Shown: positions 6,736 to 17,765, counted from the first letter of the stretch. The stretch is 64,000 nucleotides of DNA from Sphingobacteriia bacterium 28-36-52 (GCA_002281575.1 NCGN01000009.1:186001-250000), one strand, 5' to 3'. Notes: generated by a model from the letters alone, not told the origin. Program-made: numbers and translations.

Positions 6736-8976
6736 TTAAAGATTGTTATTGATATTTTGTTGAGAACGATCTACACCCCAGCTAAGAAAAATGCCTAAGA
6801 AAAAGCTTCTATCTGCTGGTGGATTAATTTCTGAACGAATTAAATCGCCATTGGTATCTCTTAATCTACTACTGTAATTGTATCCAAAAATTTGTCTTTC
6901 ATTAAATACATTGTTTACACCTAGCACTACTACCGCATTGGCTTTTCCTATTTTGGGCAACCAATTCAGGCTGAAATTATTGGAACTATATGCAATGGTT
7001 CGATCTATTAAAAAGTCTTTGGAATTTCTGTTCGGATTAAAATAAGGCCTACCCGTACTCCAATTATAACTCCAGTTTACGCCAAACATATTTTTAACCC
7101 AGAACTTCTTCAAAACCACACTACCACTATGTGTTGCCGCAAATGTTGGTTGTACTAAAGCGGTGTAATTATTGTAATCTCTTTTGGTATCTAAGTAGGA
7201 ATAACTGATCCAATAGTCAAAGTTTTTAAAAGTCTTTTTATCTCTCCAAAACAATTCTATTCCTTTTGCATATCCTAATCCAGCATTACTCACTGTAGTT
7301 GGAAAATTATTTGAAGTCTTAAGCAAACTGACATAGTCTTTATAAAAAGCCTGAACACGGAAAGTATAACTACTCGAAATATGTTGATAGGTAAGAATAT
7401 AATGATCTGCTCTTAAAAAATTGACTGGAGGCTGATTAATCAAGTACCTCCTTTCAGGTGTTTGATAAAATATTCCATAGTCTGCAGTTACTTGACTATT
7501 CTTTCCCAATTTATAAGACAGCGCAGCTCTTGGTGCTACATTCATTTTATTTAATAAACTACTATGTTCTATTCGAACTCCAGGCCTAAAAGCCAATTCA
7601 TTGGTAATATATAAATCTGCTTCTGCAAATCCTGCTTTATAAAAATCATTTACACTAGAAGGAAATAATCCGTTCATACTTTGAAAACGGCTACTGTCGG
7701 CATTATTCCATACTTCTGCTCCAAATCGAATGGTATTAATTGCTCCAAATCTTTTATCTACCACCACTCTTCCTTGTAACATCCATTGATTTGCATTTAA
7801 GGAGTAACCAGTTTGATCAATTACAGAAATATTTGTAATAGGAACAGCTTGATATTGTTGATTTTGAACCTGTGTAAGAATTTCGTCTTTATTGTAACTA
7901 ACGCTGGCTGCGATATTTATTTTCCATCCATTTCCTAAAAATTGTCTGAAACTTAAATTGGTAAATAGGTTTTGATTTTTCAAACTAAAAGCATTCCATA
8001 AGCCAATGCTATCTAAAGAAGGGTTTCTGACACCCAATGTACCTGAGTTATAATAGGCATAGATTTTAAATACCCCATTCTTTTTTGTTTTAAAACGATA
8101 GTTCATGTCGGCCGTATGAAAATCAGGTACTTTAAAAAAGTCTGGAGCCTGTGGTACTAATTTTTGATATACAGCTAAATTGGTCCAATTGTAACTGAAA
8201 CCATAACTGGATTTTTTATTATTTGCAACTTGTTGTAAACCCACTGTTGCAAATAATGGGGAGAGTCCTACTTGTAATTCAGATTTTTCGGGAATATCTA
8301 AACTCTCTAAACTTAACACACTACTTAAAGCTTGTCCATATAAAGCAGAATAACCTCCACTGCTAAAAACAGTTCCACTAAATAAAAACGGTGAAAATCG
8401 GCCTCTTTGAGAAATTCCAGGAACACTGCTGTAAAAGAAATTATTCACTACAGTACCATCGATGATGATTTTAGCTTCTTCAGCAGAACCACCCCTGATA
8501 AATAATCCTTCTTGCTCGCCTACTTTTTGTGCCCCTGGCAATGTTTGAATGGTAGCAGAAATATCTGCATTTGCTCCAGCAGTGGTAGCAATATCCAATG
8601 CTTTTAACACAGTTCCTTTTTTCTTGTCGCTTGCTTCATAAGATCCTGCTGTGATGATGACTGCCTTTAATTCATTGATTTCCTCTTTTAAGATAAAGCT
8701 GATTACCACCGAATCAGTTCCCAAAACAACTGGAAGCTCCATGGTCTTATACCCAATATTACTAGCCACCAATAGCGCATTTCCTTTTTCGGTTGTTTTA
8801 AATGAGAAAGATCCAGTGGAATCAGACATGGTTCCATCATAGCTGTCTTTTAAGGCAATATTGGCCCCAGCTAGAATACGCCCTTTATTATCTTTTACGG
8901 TTCCTTTTACAAGTACTTGTGCTTTTAATAAGCCCGCCAATATCATCCCTGCAATAAATAGTAGAATTGCTTTCAT
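6736..8976 (-). CDS. TonB-dependent receptor with N-terminal carboxypeptidase-regulatory-like domain
   Basis: The 746-residue protein has a signal peptide (MKAILLFIAGMILAGLLKAQ), a beta-sandwich CarboxypepD-reg-like domain (~residues 20-100; VKGTVKDNKGRILAGANIAL), a plug domain (~115-220; AQKVGEQEGLFIRGGSAEEAKIIIDG in parts) and a ~500-residue outer-membrane beta-barrel ending near FFLGIFLSWG. Such receptors import large substrates with energy from TonB-ExbBD. No SusD-like partner is adjacent, so the substrate is open. An ATG at 8997 in the same frame overlaps the -7 element TATGTTTG (8995-9002), so the ATG at 8976, which opens the signal peptide, is chosen. It leads the operon with the TPR-like protein. 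Confidence 0.88.
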   Translation of the reverse strand: MKAILLFIAGMILAGLLKAQVLVKGTVKDNKGRILAGANIALKDSYDGTMSDSTGSFSFKTTEKGNALLVASNIGYKTMELPVVLGTDSVVISFILKEEINELKAVIITAGSYEASDKKKGTVLKALDIATTAGANADISATIQTLPGAQKVGEQEGLFIRGGSAEEAKIIIDGTVVNNFFYSSVPGISQRGRFSPFLFSGTVFSSGGYSALYGQALSSVLSLESLDIPEKSELQVGLSPLFATVGLQQVANNKKSSYGFSYNWTNLAVYQKLVPQAPDFFKVPDFHTADMNYRFKTKKNGVFKIYAYYNSGTLGVRNPSLDSIGLWNAFSLKNQNLFTNLSFRQFLGNGWKINIAASVSYNKDEILTQVQNQQYQAVPITNISVIDQTGYSLNANQWMLQGRVVVDKRFGAINTIRFGAEVWNNADSSRFQSMNGLFPSSVNDFYKAGFAEADLYITNELAFRPGVRIEHSSLLNKMNVAPRAALSYKLGKNSQVTADYGIFYQTPERRYLINQPPVNFLRADHYILTYQHISSSYTFRVQAFYKDYVSLLKTSNNFPTTVSNAGLGYAKGIELFWRDKKTFKNFDYWISYSYLDTKRDYNNYTALVQPTFAATHSGSVVLKKFWVKNMFGVNWSYNWSTGRPYFNPNRNSKDFLIDRTIAYSSNNFSLNWLPKIGKANAVVVLGVNNVFNERQIFGYNYSSRLRDTNGDLIRSEINPPADRSFFLGIFLSWGVDRSQQNINNNL

Positions 8977-8994
8977 TTTATTCGTTTGACAAAA

Positions 8995-9002
8995 CAAACA
9001 TA
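8995..9002 (-). promoter_or_regulatory. -7 promoter element of the TonB receptor operon
   Basis: Minus-strand TATGTTTG fits TAnnTTTG and lies 18 bases from the ATG at 8976. Its overlap with the alternative ATG at 8997 supports the shorter protein. Confidence 0.5.
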
Positions 9003-9102
9003 GACTAGTTTATTTTATAAACCAAATTATTTTATAAATTTTTTATGGGTCAGCCAACTTTTAAATGAACTATATTGTTTAAGTATTGATAATGAACAAT
9101 TT

Positions 9103-9828
9103 ATGAAAGAGAAAGCTGTCTTCCTTACTGCGCAATGGGAATACTTGGTGATGCTGAATTATCAAATTCCTCCTGAAATACTGGTTCCCCACCTTCCAAA
9201 AGGAACAGAATTAGACTTATTTGAAGGGAAAGCATTAGCGAGTGTTGTTGGCTTTCTTTTTAATAACACAAAAGTATTTGGTATGAAATGGCCATTCCAT
9301 ACCAATTTCGAAGAAGTTAACCTTCGGTTTTATGTAAAAAGATTTGACGGTGTAAATTGGAAAAGGGGTGTTGCATTTATTAGCGAAATTGTTCCTAAGC
9401 ATTTGATAGCATGGATTGCAAATGGATTATACAATGAACATTATAGCAGAATGCCCATGCAGCATCAAGCCCATCTCGAAAACGATTTTTTGCAACTGAA
9501 CTATGAATGGCAAAACAAACAACAATGGAATAGTTTAAAAGTGAAAGCACTTAACCGACCACAGTCAATTGCCCCAGATAGCAAAGAAGAATTTATTTTT
9601 GAACACTATTGGGGTTACAATCAACTCAATAAAAATACACTGATAGAATACGGAGTAGAACATCCACGTTGGGAAATTTATCCAGTTACTTACCATGAAC
9701 TTAATGCAGATATTGCTGGTTTATATGGACCTGCATTTGTACCCTATTTAACCGCAAATCCTGAAAGTGTAATGCTTGCAAAGGGTTCAGCTGTTACTAT
9801 TCGCAAACCAAGCTTTTTCAAAGTATAG
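9103..9828 (+). CDS. DUF2071 (YqjF-family) protein
   Basis: The 241-residue cytoplasmic protein begins with the DUF2071 pattern: FLTAQWEYLVMLNYQIPPEIL, HLPKGTELDLFEGKALASVVGFLF and FEEVNLRFYVKR (each a separate segment in the first ~90 residues), then IVPKHLIAWIAN and a later Tyr-rich half. Members are widespread, have an acetoacetate-decarboxylase-like beta fold and no established reaction. It stands alone on the plus strand and converges with the maleylpyruvate-isomerase-like gene with a 17-base gap. Confidence 0.8.
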   Translation: MKEKAVFLTAQWEYLVMLNYQIPPEILVPHLPKGTELDLFEGKALASVVGFLFNNTKVFGMKWPFHTNFEEVNLRFYVKRFDGVNWKRGVAFISEIVPKHLIAWIANGLYNEHYSRMPMQHQAHLENDFLQLNYEWQNKQQWNSLKVKALNRPQSIAPDSKEEFIFEHYWGYNQLNKNTLIEYGVEHPRWEIYPVTYHELNADIAGLYGPAFVPYLTANPESVMLAKGSAVTIRKPSFFKV

Positions 9829-9845
9829 AAAACTAAAGTGAAAAA

Positions 9846-10688
9846 TTATGCCATCACTGCAACTAAATGCAATAGCTGAGTAGCTATTGCTTGATTCCCT
9901 TCTAGCTTAATTTCATTCAATATCTCATTAGGTGTAACACCTTTGGTAAAAAGCTTCCAAGCAATAGTTGCTGGAATAATTGTTTTGGCATACAATTTAT
10001 CACCTGGTGATTCATCTAAAAAATTCCATTGTTGATTGTGGTATTGCAAATACCCAATCACTCCCATTGCTCCCGCAATTTCAATTGCAATAATAGCATG
10101 AGCTGGAGCAGTATGATTTCTTAATAAGTGCGGAAGTCCTACAAAAAATGTTTGGATAAAAGGTTTAAATAATTCAGGAGTGATGATGGCAGCTGTTTTA
10201 TTTACTGCCTCCCGAATTTGTATTTGATGATGGTATTTTTCTGTGTATTCTCTTGCAACATGAAACCAGTTTAAAGATTCTTTTTCCCCTGCCCATGCAA
10301 CGGAAAAAATTGCTTTCTCAAATGGATTTAAATCGGCTAATAGTTGCGTATGAACAGGGCCATACTGTTCTAATAATTCAATCAACAATTGCGGGCTCCA
10401 TCTTTTTGCGGTTAGAATAAATTGAGCATTAAGCTCATTAATATAATTTACCAACGTAGTATATTCCTCATTAACTGGACCACTGTATCCAAAATGACCA
10501 TCTCTAAGAATAGCAATTCCTCTAGTTGTTGTATCTAGTAAATGCGCAACAATGTCTTTTACCGTCCATTGTTTGGCCAATGTTGGCTTTTCCCAATCAC
10601 CTGGTTCTAGTTCTTTTAACACATTTATTAATGCATCATGAATAGGCTTAAACAGATGAATGGTCTCAATAAAGGGCTTTTGATGCAT
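9846..10688 (-). CDS. DinB / mycothiol-dependent maleylpyruvate isomerase N-terminal family protein
   Basis: This 280-residue protein has the four-helix-bundle start of the MDMPI_N/DinB superfamily: ALINVLKELEPGDWEKPT, WTVKDIVAHLLDTTTRG with the His expected to bind metal, and a second His-containing region (WFHVAREYTEKYHHQIQIREA, in two overlapping parts near residue 145-165). The family includes thiol-dependent S-transferases and isomerases. Bacteroidota do not make mycothiol, so the thiol cofactor, if any, would differ. It follows the atp operon on the same strand but is separated from it by a strong terminator. Confidence 0.7.
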   Translation of the reverse strand: MHQKPFIETIHLFKPIHDALINVLKELEPGDWEKPTLAKQWTVKDIVAHLLDTTTRGIAILRDGHFGYSGPVNEEYTTLVNYINELNAQFILTAKRWSPQLLIELLEQYGPVHTQLLADLNPFEKAIFSVAWAGEKESLNWFHVAREYTEKYHHQIQIREAVNKTAAIITPELFKPFIQTFFVGLPHLLRNHTAPAHAIIAIEIAGAMGVIGYLQYHNQQWNFLDESPGDKLYAKTIIPATIAWKLFTKGVTPNEILNEIKLEGNQAIATQLLHLVAVMA

Positions 10689-10731
10689 TTATTAAAATTA
10701 CATTATTATTGAAAAATCAAAAACCAAGTAC

Positions 10732-10766
10732 AAAAAAAAGAGGCTGCCTGTTAAGACAACCTCTTT
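10732..10766 (-). terminator. Strong intrinsic terminator of the atp operon
   Basis: Just beyond the atpA stop, the minus strand has a 13-bp stem (AAAGAGGTTGTCT pairing with AGGCAGCCTCTTT, including two G-U pairs), a four-base loop and a run of five further T residues after the stem. This is a textbook rho-independent terminator and places the end of the operon immediately after atpA. Confidence 0.9.
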
Positions 10767-10785
10767 CATATTTTTGAACTACACC

Positions 10786-12363
10786 TTATTTATACTGCTC
10801 GCCAATTCCTTTAGCAAGCTCGGTCATTTTCTTTAGACCATCTTCAGGTAAGTTTCCTTTCTTAAATTCTGCTAATACATCAGGTAATTTGTTTTCCATT
10901 TCCATTAAGAAATGAGCTTCAAATTCTTTTACTTTTTTAACTGCTACTTCTCGTAAAAGACCCAACGTACCCAAATAGATAATAGCAACCTGCTTTTCTA
11001 CAGACATTGGAGAATACTGCAATTGCTTTAAAATTTCTACGTTTCTAGCACCTTTATCAATTACTGATTTAGTTGCAGCATCTAAGTCTCCACCAAATTT
11101 AGAGAAAGCTTCTAGCTCACGGTAAAGGGCTTGGTCAAGTTTAAGTGTACCAGCCACTTTTTTCATAGACTTAATTTGCGCATTACCTCCCACACGGCTT
11201 ACAGAAATACCTACGTTAATTGCCGGACGAATACCTGCGTTAAACAAGTTACCTTCTAAGAAAATCTGTCCGTCGGTAATAGAAATTACGTTCGTAGGAA
11301 TATATGCAGATACGTCACCCGCTTGAGTTTCAATAATTGGCAATGCGGTTAAAGAACCACCACCTTTCACTAAATGCTTAATAGACTCTGGTAAGTCATT
11401 CATGTTTTTAGCTACATCATCATTGGCAATTACTTTTGCAGCTCTTTCCAATAAACGGCTATGCAAATAGAATACGTCTCCTGGATATGCTTCACGCCCT
11501 GGAGGTCTTCTTAACAACAATGAAACTTCACGGTAAGCAACTGCTTGCTTTGATAAATCATCAAATACAATCAATGCTGGTCTACCGGTATCTCTAAAGA
11601 ATTCACCTATAGCCGCACCAGCAAATGGAGCGTAGAATTGTAATGGAGCAGGATCAGATGCAGAAGCTGCAACTATGGTTGTGTAAGCCATTGCACCATT
11701 GTCTTCTAAGGTTTTCATTACCCCAGCAACAGTAGATGCTTTTTGACCAATCGCAACATATATACAATATACAGGCTTACCTGCGTCAAAAAATTCTTTT
11801 TGGTTAATAATGGTATCAATGCAAATAGCAGTTTTACCAGTTTGACGGTCACCAATTACCAACTCACGTTGACCACGACCAACTGGAATCATTGCATCAA
11901 TTGCTTTAATACCAGTTTGTAACGGTTCTTTTACTGGCTCACGATAAATTACCCCTGGTGCTTTACGCTCCAATGGCATTTCATACAATTCACCTTTGAT
12001 AGGACCTTTACCATCAATAGGTTCTCCTAAAGTATTGATAACACGACCAACTACTCCTTCACCTACTTTGATAGAAGCAATCTGTCCGGTTCTTTTTACT
12101 TTAGCACCTTCTTTAATACTTCCGCTTTCACCCATTAAAACCACACCCACATTGTCTTCTTCAAGGTTAAGGGCAATTGCTTTAACACCGTTTTCGAATA
12201 CTACCAGTTCACCGCTTCGTACACCGTTAAGGCCGTACACACGGGCAATACCATCACCCACCTGCAATACGGTTCCTACTTCTTCTAGTTCGGCAGAAGC
12301 ATTGAAATTGCTGAGTTGCTGTCTCAGTATCGCTGATATTTCATCTGGTTTAATATCTACCAT
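10786..12363 (-). CDS. atpA: F1Fo ATP synthase subunit alpha
   Basis: AtpA is the non-catalytic nucleotide-binding subunit of the F1 head. The 525-residue product has the P-loop GDRQTGKTA, the alpha-subunit motifs [50 protein letters not shown] (in parts, residues ~285-312) and [14 protein letters not shown] with the conserved visiting arginine. Length and motifs are normal. It is the last gene of the leftward atp operon, 35 bases after atpH, with a strong terminator directly following. atpG, which often follows atpA, is absent here. Confidence 0.98.
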   Translation of the reverse strand: MVDIKPDEISAILRQQLSNFNASAELEEVGTVLQVGDGIARVYGLNGVRSGELVVFENGVKAIALNLEEDNVGVVLMGESGSIKEGAKVKRTGQIASIKVGEGVVGRVINTLGEPIDGKGPIKGELYEMPLERKAPGVIYREPVKEPLQTGIKAIDAMIPVGRGQRELVIGDRQTGKTAICIDTIINQKEFFDAGKPVYCIYVAIGQKASTVAGVMKTLEDNGAMAYTTIVAASASDPAPLQFYAPFAGAAIGEFFRDTGRPALIVFDDLSKQAVAYREVSLLLRRPPGREAYPGDVFYLHSRLLERAAKVIANDDVAKNMNDLPESIKHLVKGGGSLTALPIIETQAGDVSAYIPTNVISITDGQIFLEGNLFNAGIRPAINVGISVSRVGGNAQIKSMKKVAGTLKLDQALYRELEAFSKFGGDLDAATKSVIDKGARNVEILKQLQYSPMSVEKQVAIIYLGTLGLLREVAVKKVKEFEAHFLMEMENKLPDVLAEFKKGNLPEDGLKKMTELAKGIGEQYK

Positions 12364-12398
12364 TTTGTATGATTTAAAAGTTGATCTTAATGTATTGT

Positions 12399-12962
12399 TT
12401 ATCTAATATTGGCTACGTATTGATTCAGAAGGAATTGTTTTTTAATCTCACGCAAATCATTTGCAATACTTGCATCAACTTGCTTGTTATTAAATTCCAA
12501 CACAAACCCACCAATTAATTTTTGATCTACTACTGTTTCTAATTCTACAGTAATAAAATCATTGGCTTTTTGCACGCGTTCTTTGATTGAGTTTTTCAAC
12601 TCTTCAGAAACAGGTACAGCAGAAGTTAATTTTACTTGATGTATCCCTTTTAATGCATTGTATTGGTTAATAAAAGCATTGGCGATTTCTGGCAAATCAC
12701 TTTCTCTTCCTTTTCTTACCAATAAATTGCTAAATACGGCAGTTAATTCAGAAACCTTACCAGTCATTACAGCAACCAACATTTTTTCTTTTTGGTCTGC
12801 TTTAATAATTGGGCTACGAAGTACATTTACGAAATCGCGGCTTCCCTTGCAAAGTGCCTGAATATATTGCATATCTGTACGCACAGCATCTAATTGATTT
12901 CTTTCTGTTGAAAGATCAATTAGGCTTTTGGCATATCGGTCTGCTAATCTTGGGTTCGACAT
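12399..12962 (-). CDS. atpH: F1Fo ATP synthase subunit delta
   Basis: AtpH is the peripheral-stalk subunit (OSCP equivalent) that ties F1 to the b dimer. The 187-residue product starts [16 protein letters not shown], the family N-terminus, and ends in the diagnostic [30 protein letters not shown] region (residues ~152-181). It lies three bases after atpF and 35 before atpA, in the standard F-H-A order. Confidence 0.95.
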   Translation of the reverse strand: MSNPRLADRYAKSLIDLSTERNQLDAVRTDMQYIQALCKGSRDFVNVLRSPIIKADQKEKMLVAVMTGKVSELTAVFSNLLVRKGRESDLPEIANAFINQYNALKGIHQVKLTSAVPVSEELKNSIKERVQKANDFITVELETVVDQKLIGGFVLEFNNKQVDASIANDLREIKKQFLLNQYVANIR

Positions 12963-12965
12963 GTA

Positions 12966-13460
12966 TTAGTTCAGTTTAACGCCTTCAGCTAATTGTTTAA
13001 TATAATTTTCTTGATCGCCTCTGTTAGACAATTCTCTGTTCAACACTTTTTCTGCTACTTCAATTACCAATGCACCTACTTGATTTTTTACATCTGTTAA
13101 AGCTGCATTTTTTTGTTGCGTGATGGCAGTTTGCGCTTCTGCTACAATACGATCGTACTCAGACTTCGCTTTGTCTTTAGCGTCTGAAACCATTTTATCT
13201 GCTGTTTCCTTTGCTTCCTTAATCATCACCGCTCTTTCTTCACGAGCTTTAGCCATCATTGCTTCGTTCTCATTTTTAAGTGCAGCCATTTCAGCTTTCA
13301 CTTTATCTGCAGAAGCAATAGCATCAGCAATACCGGTTTCTCGTTCTTTCAATGAAGCTAAAATGGGCTTCCATGCAAAGCTTTTCAACAAGAAGAATAC
13401 AACAAGGAATGCTAGTAAAGTCCATACCAACAATCCTACTCCGGGGTTTAACAATTCCAT
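12966..13460 (-). CDS. atpF: F1Fo ATP synthase subunit b
   Basis: AtpF forms the peripheral stalk. The 164-residue protein has one N-terminal membrane helix (GLLVWTLLAFLVVFFLLKSFAW) and then a long charged coiled coil with repeating Lys/Ala/Glu heptads (KAEMAALKNENEAMMAKAREE). It starts with PGVGLLVWT, the usual Bacteroidota b-subunit N-terminus. It follows atpE after an 85-base gap that contains an 11-bp stem-loop. Confidence 0.95.
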   Translation of the reverse strand: MELLNPGVGLLVWTLLAFLVVFFLLKSFAWKPILASLKERETGIADAIASADKVKAEMAALKNENEAMMAKAREERAVMIKEAKETADKMVSDAKDKAKSEYDRIVAEAQTAITQQKNAALTDVKNQVGALVIEVAEKVLNRELSNRGDQENYIKQLAEGVKLN

Positions 13461-13495
13461 ATTATAAGTTTAAAACTTCAATGTTTAATTAAAGA

Positions 13496-13532
13496 TTACT
13501 GCATCGATTGCCCTGTGCGCACGATGCAGTAA
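13496..13532 (-). other. Intercistronic stem-loop between atpE and atpF
   Basis: A perfect 11-bp inverted repeat, TTACTGCATCG / CGATGCAGTAA, encloses a 15-base loop in the 85-base gap between atpE and atpF. It is not followed by a U run in the direction of transcription, so it does not look like a terminator. It could mark an RNA-processing site or protect the 3' end of an atpBE message and so raise the yield of the c subunit, which is needed in many copies per complex. That role is inference. Confidence 0.65.
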
Positions 13533-13545
13533 AAAGTTTGTGCAA

Positions 13546-14912
<1,367 letters not shown>

Positions 14913-14926
14913 CTCTAAATTTGCGG

Positions 14927-14934
14927 CAAAGATA
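14927..14934 (-). promoter_or_regulatory. -7 promoter element of the atp operon
   Basis: Minus-strand TATCTTTG matches the Bacteroidota -7 consensus exactly and is followed by CC; it lies 14 bases from the atpB ATG at 14912, in the 40-base gap behind the ABC transporter gene. Confidence 0.7.
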
Positions 14935-14952
14935 AGGGTAGATGGGGGAAAT

Positions 14953-16770
14953 TTACTGCAAAACAGCTTTCTTTTTCTCAAACTGCATTTCGTGTAATTG
15001 GGCATAGAATCCTCCTGCTGCCAATAAATTGGCATGACTCCCTTTTTCCTTCAATTCCCCCTTGTCTAACACAATTATTTGATTGGCTTTTCTTATTGTA
15101 CTTAGGCGATGGGCTATAACAATAGAAGTTCGGCCCGAAATAAGGGTGTCAATGGCTTTTTCTATCAATAGTTCGCTTTCGGTATCAATGGAAGAAGTGG
15201 CTTCATCTAAAATTAAAATAGCGGGATTGTACAATAGGGCCCTTATAAAAGAGATCAGTTGACGTTGACCCAAACTAAGCGTATTTCCGCGCTCCATTAC
15301 ATTGTACTGATAGCCCCCTGGCAATTGCATAATAAAATCGTGCACCCCTATCATTTTAGCTGCTTCTTCTACCTGAGCAAGCGTAATTACTGGATTTCGG
15401 AGGGTTATATTGTCCATAACCGTTCCCGAAAATAAAAAAACGTCTTGCAATACCACCCCTATCCCTTTACGCAGACAGTCTGTATCCCAGCGGCTTATAT
15501 CTACCCCATCAATAGCAACTTCCCCCTCTTGAATTTGATACAAACGGTTGAGTAAACTGATGATAGAGGTTTTTCCACTTCCAGTATGACCTACCAATGC
15601 AACTGTTTCTCCTGCTTTTACTTCAAAACTGATATCATGTAGCACATTTTGAGTGCCAGTATAAGAAAAACTCACGTTTTTAAATGAGATATCTCCTTTG
15701 ATATGCTTTGGGGCAAAAGCATCCGATGAAGTTGGCGGCAATTCATCGGTATTGTCTAGTACTTTCAACACCCTTTCCGCTGCAATCATTCCCATTTGCA
15801 GTACATTAAACTTGTCTGCAATTACGCGCAAAGGCCTGAAAATTTGGTTGAGATATAAAATAAAAGCAACCAACAAACCTGCATCCAAAGTTCGGTCGGC
15901 AATCCACCAAACTAAAATACCCATACTCACTGCCAACACCACTTCTACCACAGGGAAAAAAACAGAATAGGCAAAAATGGCATTGATATTAGCATCTCTA
16001 TGCTTCTCATTTATTTTTTTAAATGCACCTGCTTCTTTGTCTTCTGCAGCAAATACTTGTACTACTTGCATCCCGGTTATATGTTCTTGTACGAATGCGT
16101 TTAGCGCAGCCACTGCGTTTCGAACCTGCATAAAACTTTTGTTCACACTCTCTTTAAAATAGTAAGTGGCAATAATCATGATGGGGAATGGCGTTAAACT
16201 AACCAAAGTCAATTTCCAATCCATATAAAACATGGTGGCTAGGGTAATAATAATAGTGAGCAAATCGGCCACTATAGGGATTAAACCATCCGAAAAAATT
16301 TCGTTGATGCTTTCAATATCATTGATGGTTCTTGTTGTGAGCGTGCCAATAGGGGTTTGATCAAACTGCCTTAAGTTCAGGCCCAATACTTTTTTGTATA
16401 CGGTAACTCGCAAATCTTTCACCACATTTTGTCCCATCCAGGCAGTGATATAGGAAAATAAAAAACGGAAGGCGGTTTCAATAATTAAAAAGCTGATCTG
16501 AAAAATTGTAACAGCAATAATGAACCCACTCACATCGGACAAATCATTACCGAATAACACCCATTTTACCCAATCTGGAACCTGTGCTGCTTTCCCGATT
16601 GCCCCATTTACCGTTAGCTGAATCAAGTAAGGCCTTACTGGAGCGGCAATCGCCATAAAAATAGCGAGCACCAAACTCAAATAAAAATAGGAAGAATAAG
16701 GTCTTACAAAAAAGAAGATGCGCTTTAATAAACTGAAATCGAATATTTTCTTTTTAGCGGTAGCGGTCAT
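14953..16770 (-). CDS. ABC transporter, fused permease and ATPase (MsbA/lipid or multidrug exporter type)
   Basis: The 605-residue half-transporter has six membrane helices (~residues 18-300, type IV exporter fold) and a C-terminal ATPase: Walker A GHTGSGKTS, signature LSLGQRQLISF, Walker B AILILDEATSSIDTE and switch IVIAHRLSTIRKA. It should act as a homo- or heterodimer exporting lipids or hydrophobic compounds; the substrate cannot be read. The open frame begins at 16824 inside the neighbouring gene's end, but the ATG at 16770 (MTATAKKKIFDF) follows a clean -7 element (TACATTTG) by seven bases and is preferred. The signature is LSLGQ rather than LSGGQ, a change seen in some members. Confidence 0.9.
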   Translation of the reverse strand: MTATAKKKIFDFSLLKRIFFFVRPYSSYFYLSLVLAIFMAIAAPVRPYLIQLTVNGAIGKAAQVPDWVKWVLFGNDLSDVSGFIIAVTIFQISFLIIETAFRFLFSYITAWMGQNVVKDLRVTVYKKVLGLNLRQFDQTPIGTLTTRTINDIESINEIFSDGLIPIVADLLTIIITLATMFYMDWKLTLVSLTPFPIMIIATYYFKESVNKSFMQVRNAVAALNAFVQEHITGMQVVQVFAAEDKEAGAFKKINEKHRDANINAIFAYSVFFPVVEVVLAVSMGILVWWIADRTLDAGLLVAFILYLNQIFRPLRVIADKFNVLQMGMIAAERVLKVLDNTDELPPTSSDAFAPKHIKGDISFKNVSFSYTGTQNVLHDISFEVKAGETVALVGHTGSGKTSIISLLNRLYQIQEGEVAIDGVDISRWDTDCLRKGIGVVLQDVFLFSGTVMDNITLRNPVITLAQVEEAAKMIGVHDFIMQLPGGYQYNVMERGNTLSLGQRQLISFIRALLYNPAILILDEATSSIDTESELLIEKAIDTLISGRTSIVIAHRLSTIRKANQIIVLDKGELKEKGSHANLLAAGGFYAQLHEMQFEKKKAVLQ

Positions 16771-16777
16771 TGCAGCG

Positions 16778-16785
16778 CAAATGTA
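16778..16785 (-). promoter_or_regulatory. -7 promoter element of the ABC exporter gene
   Basis: Minus-strand TACATTTG, followed by CGCTGCA, lies seven bases from the ATG at 16770, implying a very short 5' leader. It is inside the frame of the longer open frame and therefore supports the shorter start. Confidence 0.6.
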
Positions 16786-16793
16786 AATAGAAA

Positions 16794-17765
16794 TTATTGT
16801 TGATTGGCTTTCCAGATTAACCAACTATTTAATCCAACATAAATCACTAAAAATACTTGGGCGGTTATCATATCAAATTTATTGGCCTCTGCCAGTTTCC
16901 CTTGCTTCTGCAATTTTAATGAGTAAATGGATAAACTCACTCCTGCAATGATGAATATTAAAGTAATTCCATGTAATAAATCTACCAAGGTAAATGTGGT
17001 AGACTCAGGCAAAGATGACTCTACTACATACTTATTCCCAATCACTGCAAATAAAGCACCCACACTTAATCCAAAACGGGAATCAATATTATCTGCATGA
17101 ATGAAAAAGCAGATATAGGTTATTAAGAAAGAGATGTACATTCCTAAAAACATTTTCCAAAATAAATCCCCTGCATCTCGGCTTAAACTAATTCTTGCTC
17201 TATAAGATCCATACTCTGTATGTGCTGTATCAATAGATGGATCTCCAAATGCAGACTCATACATCTTAACAGAAGTGCTTGTAACAAAACTGTCAATAAC
17301 CCAACCTCTTAAAGTGAAACGGGGATCATAGTTCTTTCCTAAAGTATCTCTTGCAAATACCAATTCGCTGGCATCAAATTGCGAATTCTCAATTGAAAAC
17401 CAAAGGCGTTGCCGATCGAATGGAAAGTTTTGTATACTCCAATTGTCTTTCATAATACACTGGAGTTTCATCTGCATAAAATAATCTCCACCAGAAGAGT
17501 CAATGGTAGAATACAGCTTGGTTACCGATTTGGCATTCGGTACTTCTAGGTATTTATCAAATTCAAAATCGCGGTTCTTGTAGCGCATCCAAAGCCATAA
17601 ATTGATGGTATATTCTTTCTGCTTGAAATCAATGTCGTGAATACTGGTAACGTAAATACCTGTTTTTACCGTATCGGGAACAAGGTTTTGGGCTTTTGTT
17701 TGTTGAAGACTTATAAACAAAAGAATAAAAGCAATTATACAAATATGAAAATAGATGGGCTTCAA
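16794..17765 (-). CDS. Prokaryotic pentameric ligand-gated ion channel homologue (Cys-loop receptor superfamily)
   Basis: The 323-residue protein has a signal peptide (~1-25), a beta-sandwich ligand-binding domain and four membrane helices. Diagnostic features are KTGIYVTSIHDIDFKQKEYT and LWLWMRY (beta1-beta2), FPFDRQRLWF at 114-123 (equivalent to the Cys-loop region but without the cysteines, as in bacterial members), M1 at ~204-222, M2 starting at RFGLSVGALFAVIG and ending YVVESSLPES, M3 at ~262-283 and M4 at ~299-318. The family includes GLIC and ELIC, which conduct cations, and eukaryotic acetylcholine and GABA receptors. Ion selectivity and ligand are unknown. It lies 23 bases upstream of the ABC exporter and is divergent from rel. 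Confidence 0.85.
   Translation of the reverse strand: MKPIYFHICIIAFILLFISLQQTKAQNLVPDTVKTGIYVTSIHDIDFKQKEYTINLWLWMRYKNRDFEFDKYLEVPNAKSVTKLYSTIDSSGGDYFMQMKLQCIMKDNWSIQNFPFDRQRLWFSIENSQFDASELVFARDTLGKNYDPRFTLRGWVIDSFVTSTSVKMYESAFGDPSIDTAHTEYGSYRARISLSRDAGDLFWKMFLGMYISFLITYICFFIHADNIDSRFGLSVGALFAVIGNKYVVESSLPESTTFTLVDLLHGITLIFIIAGVSLSIYSLKLQKQGKLAEANKFDMITAQVFLVIYVGLNSWLIWKANQQ

Noticed and set aside
10689-10785. A gap beyond atpA checked for a missing atpG remnant
   Set aside because: It holds only the terminator; no gamma-subunit-like peptide is seen in any frame.
14913-15035. Longer N-terminus for atpB
   Set aside because: It would run through a consensus promoter element and overlap the end of the ABC gene; the signal-like helix begins at the ATG at 14912/14906.
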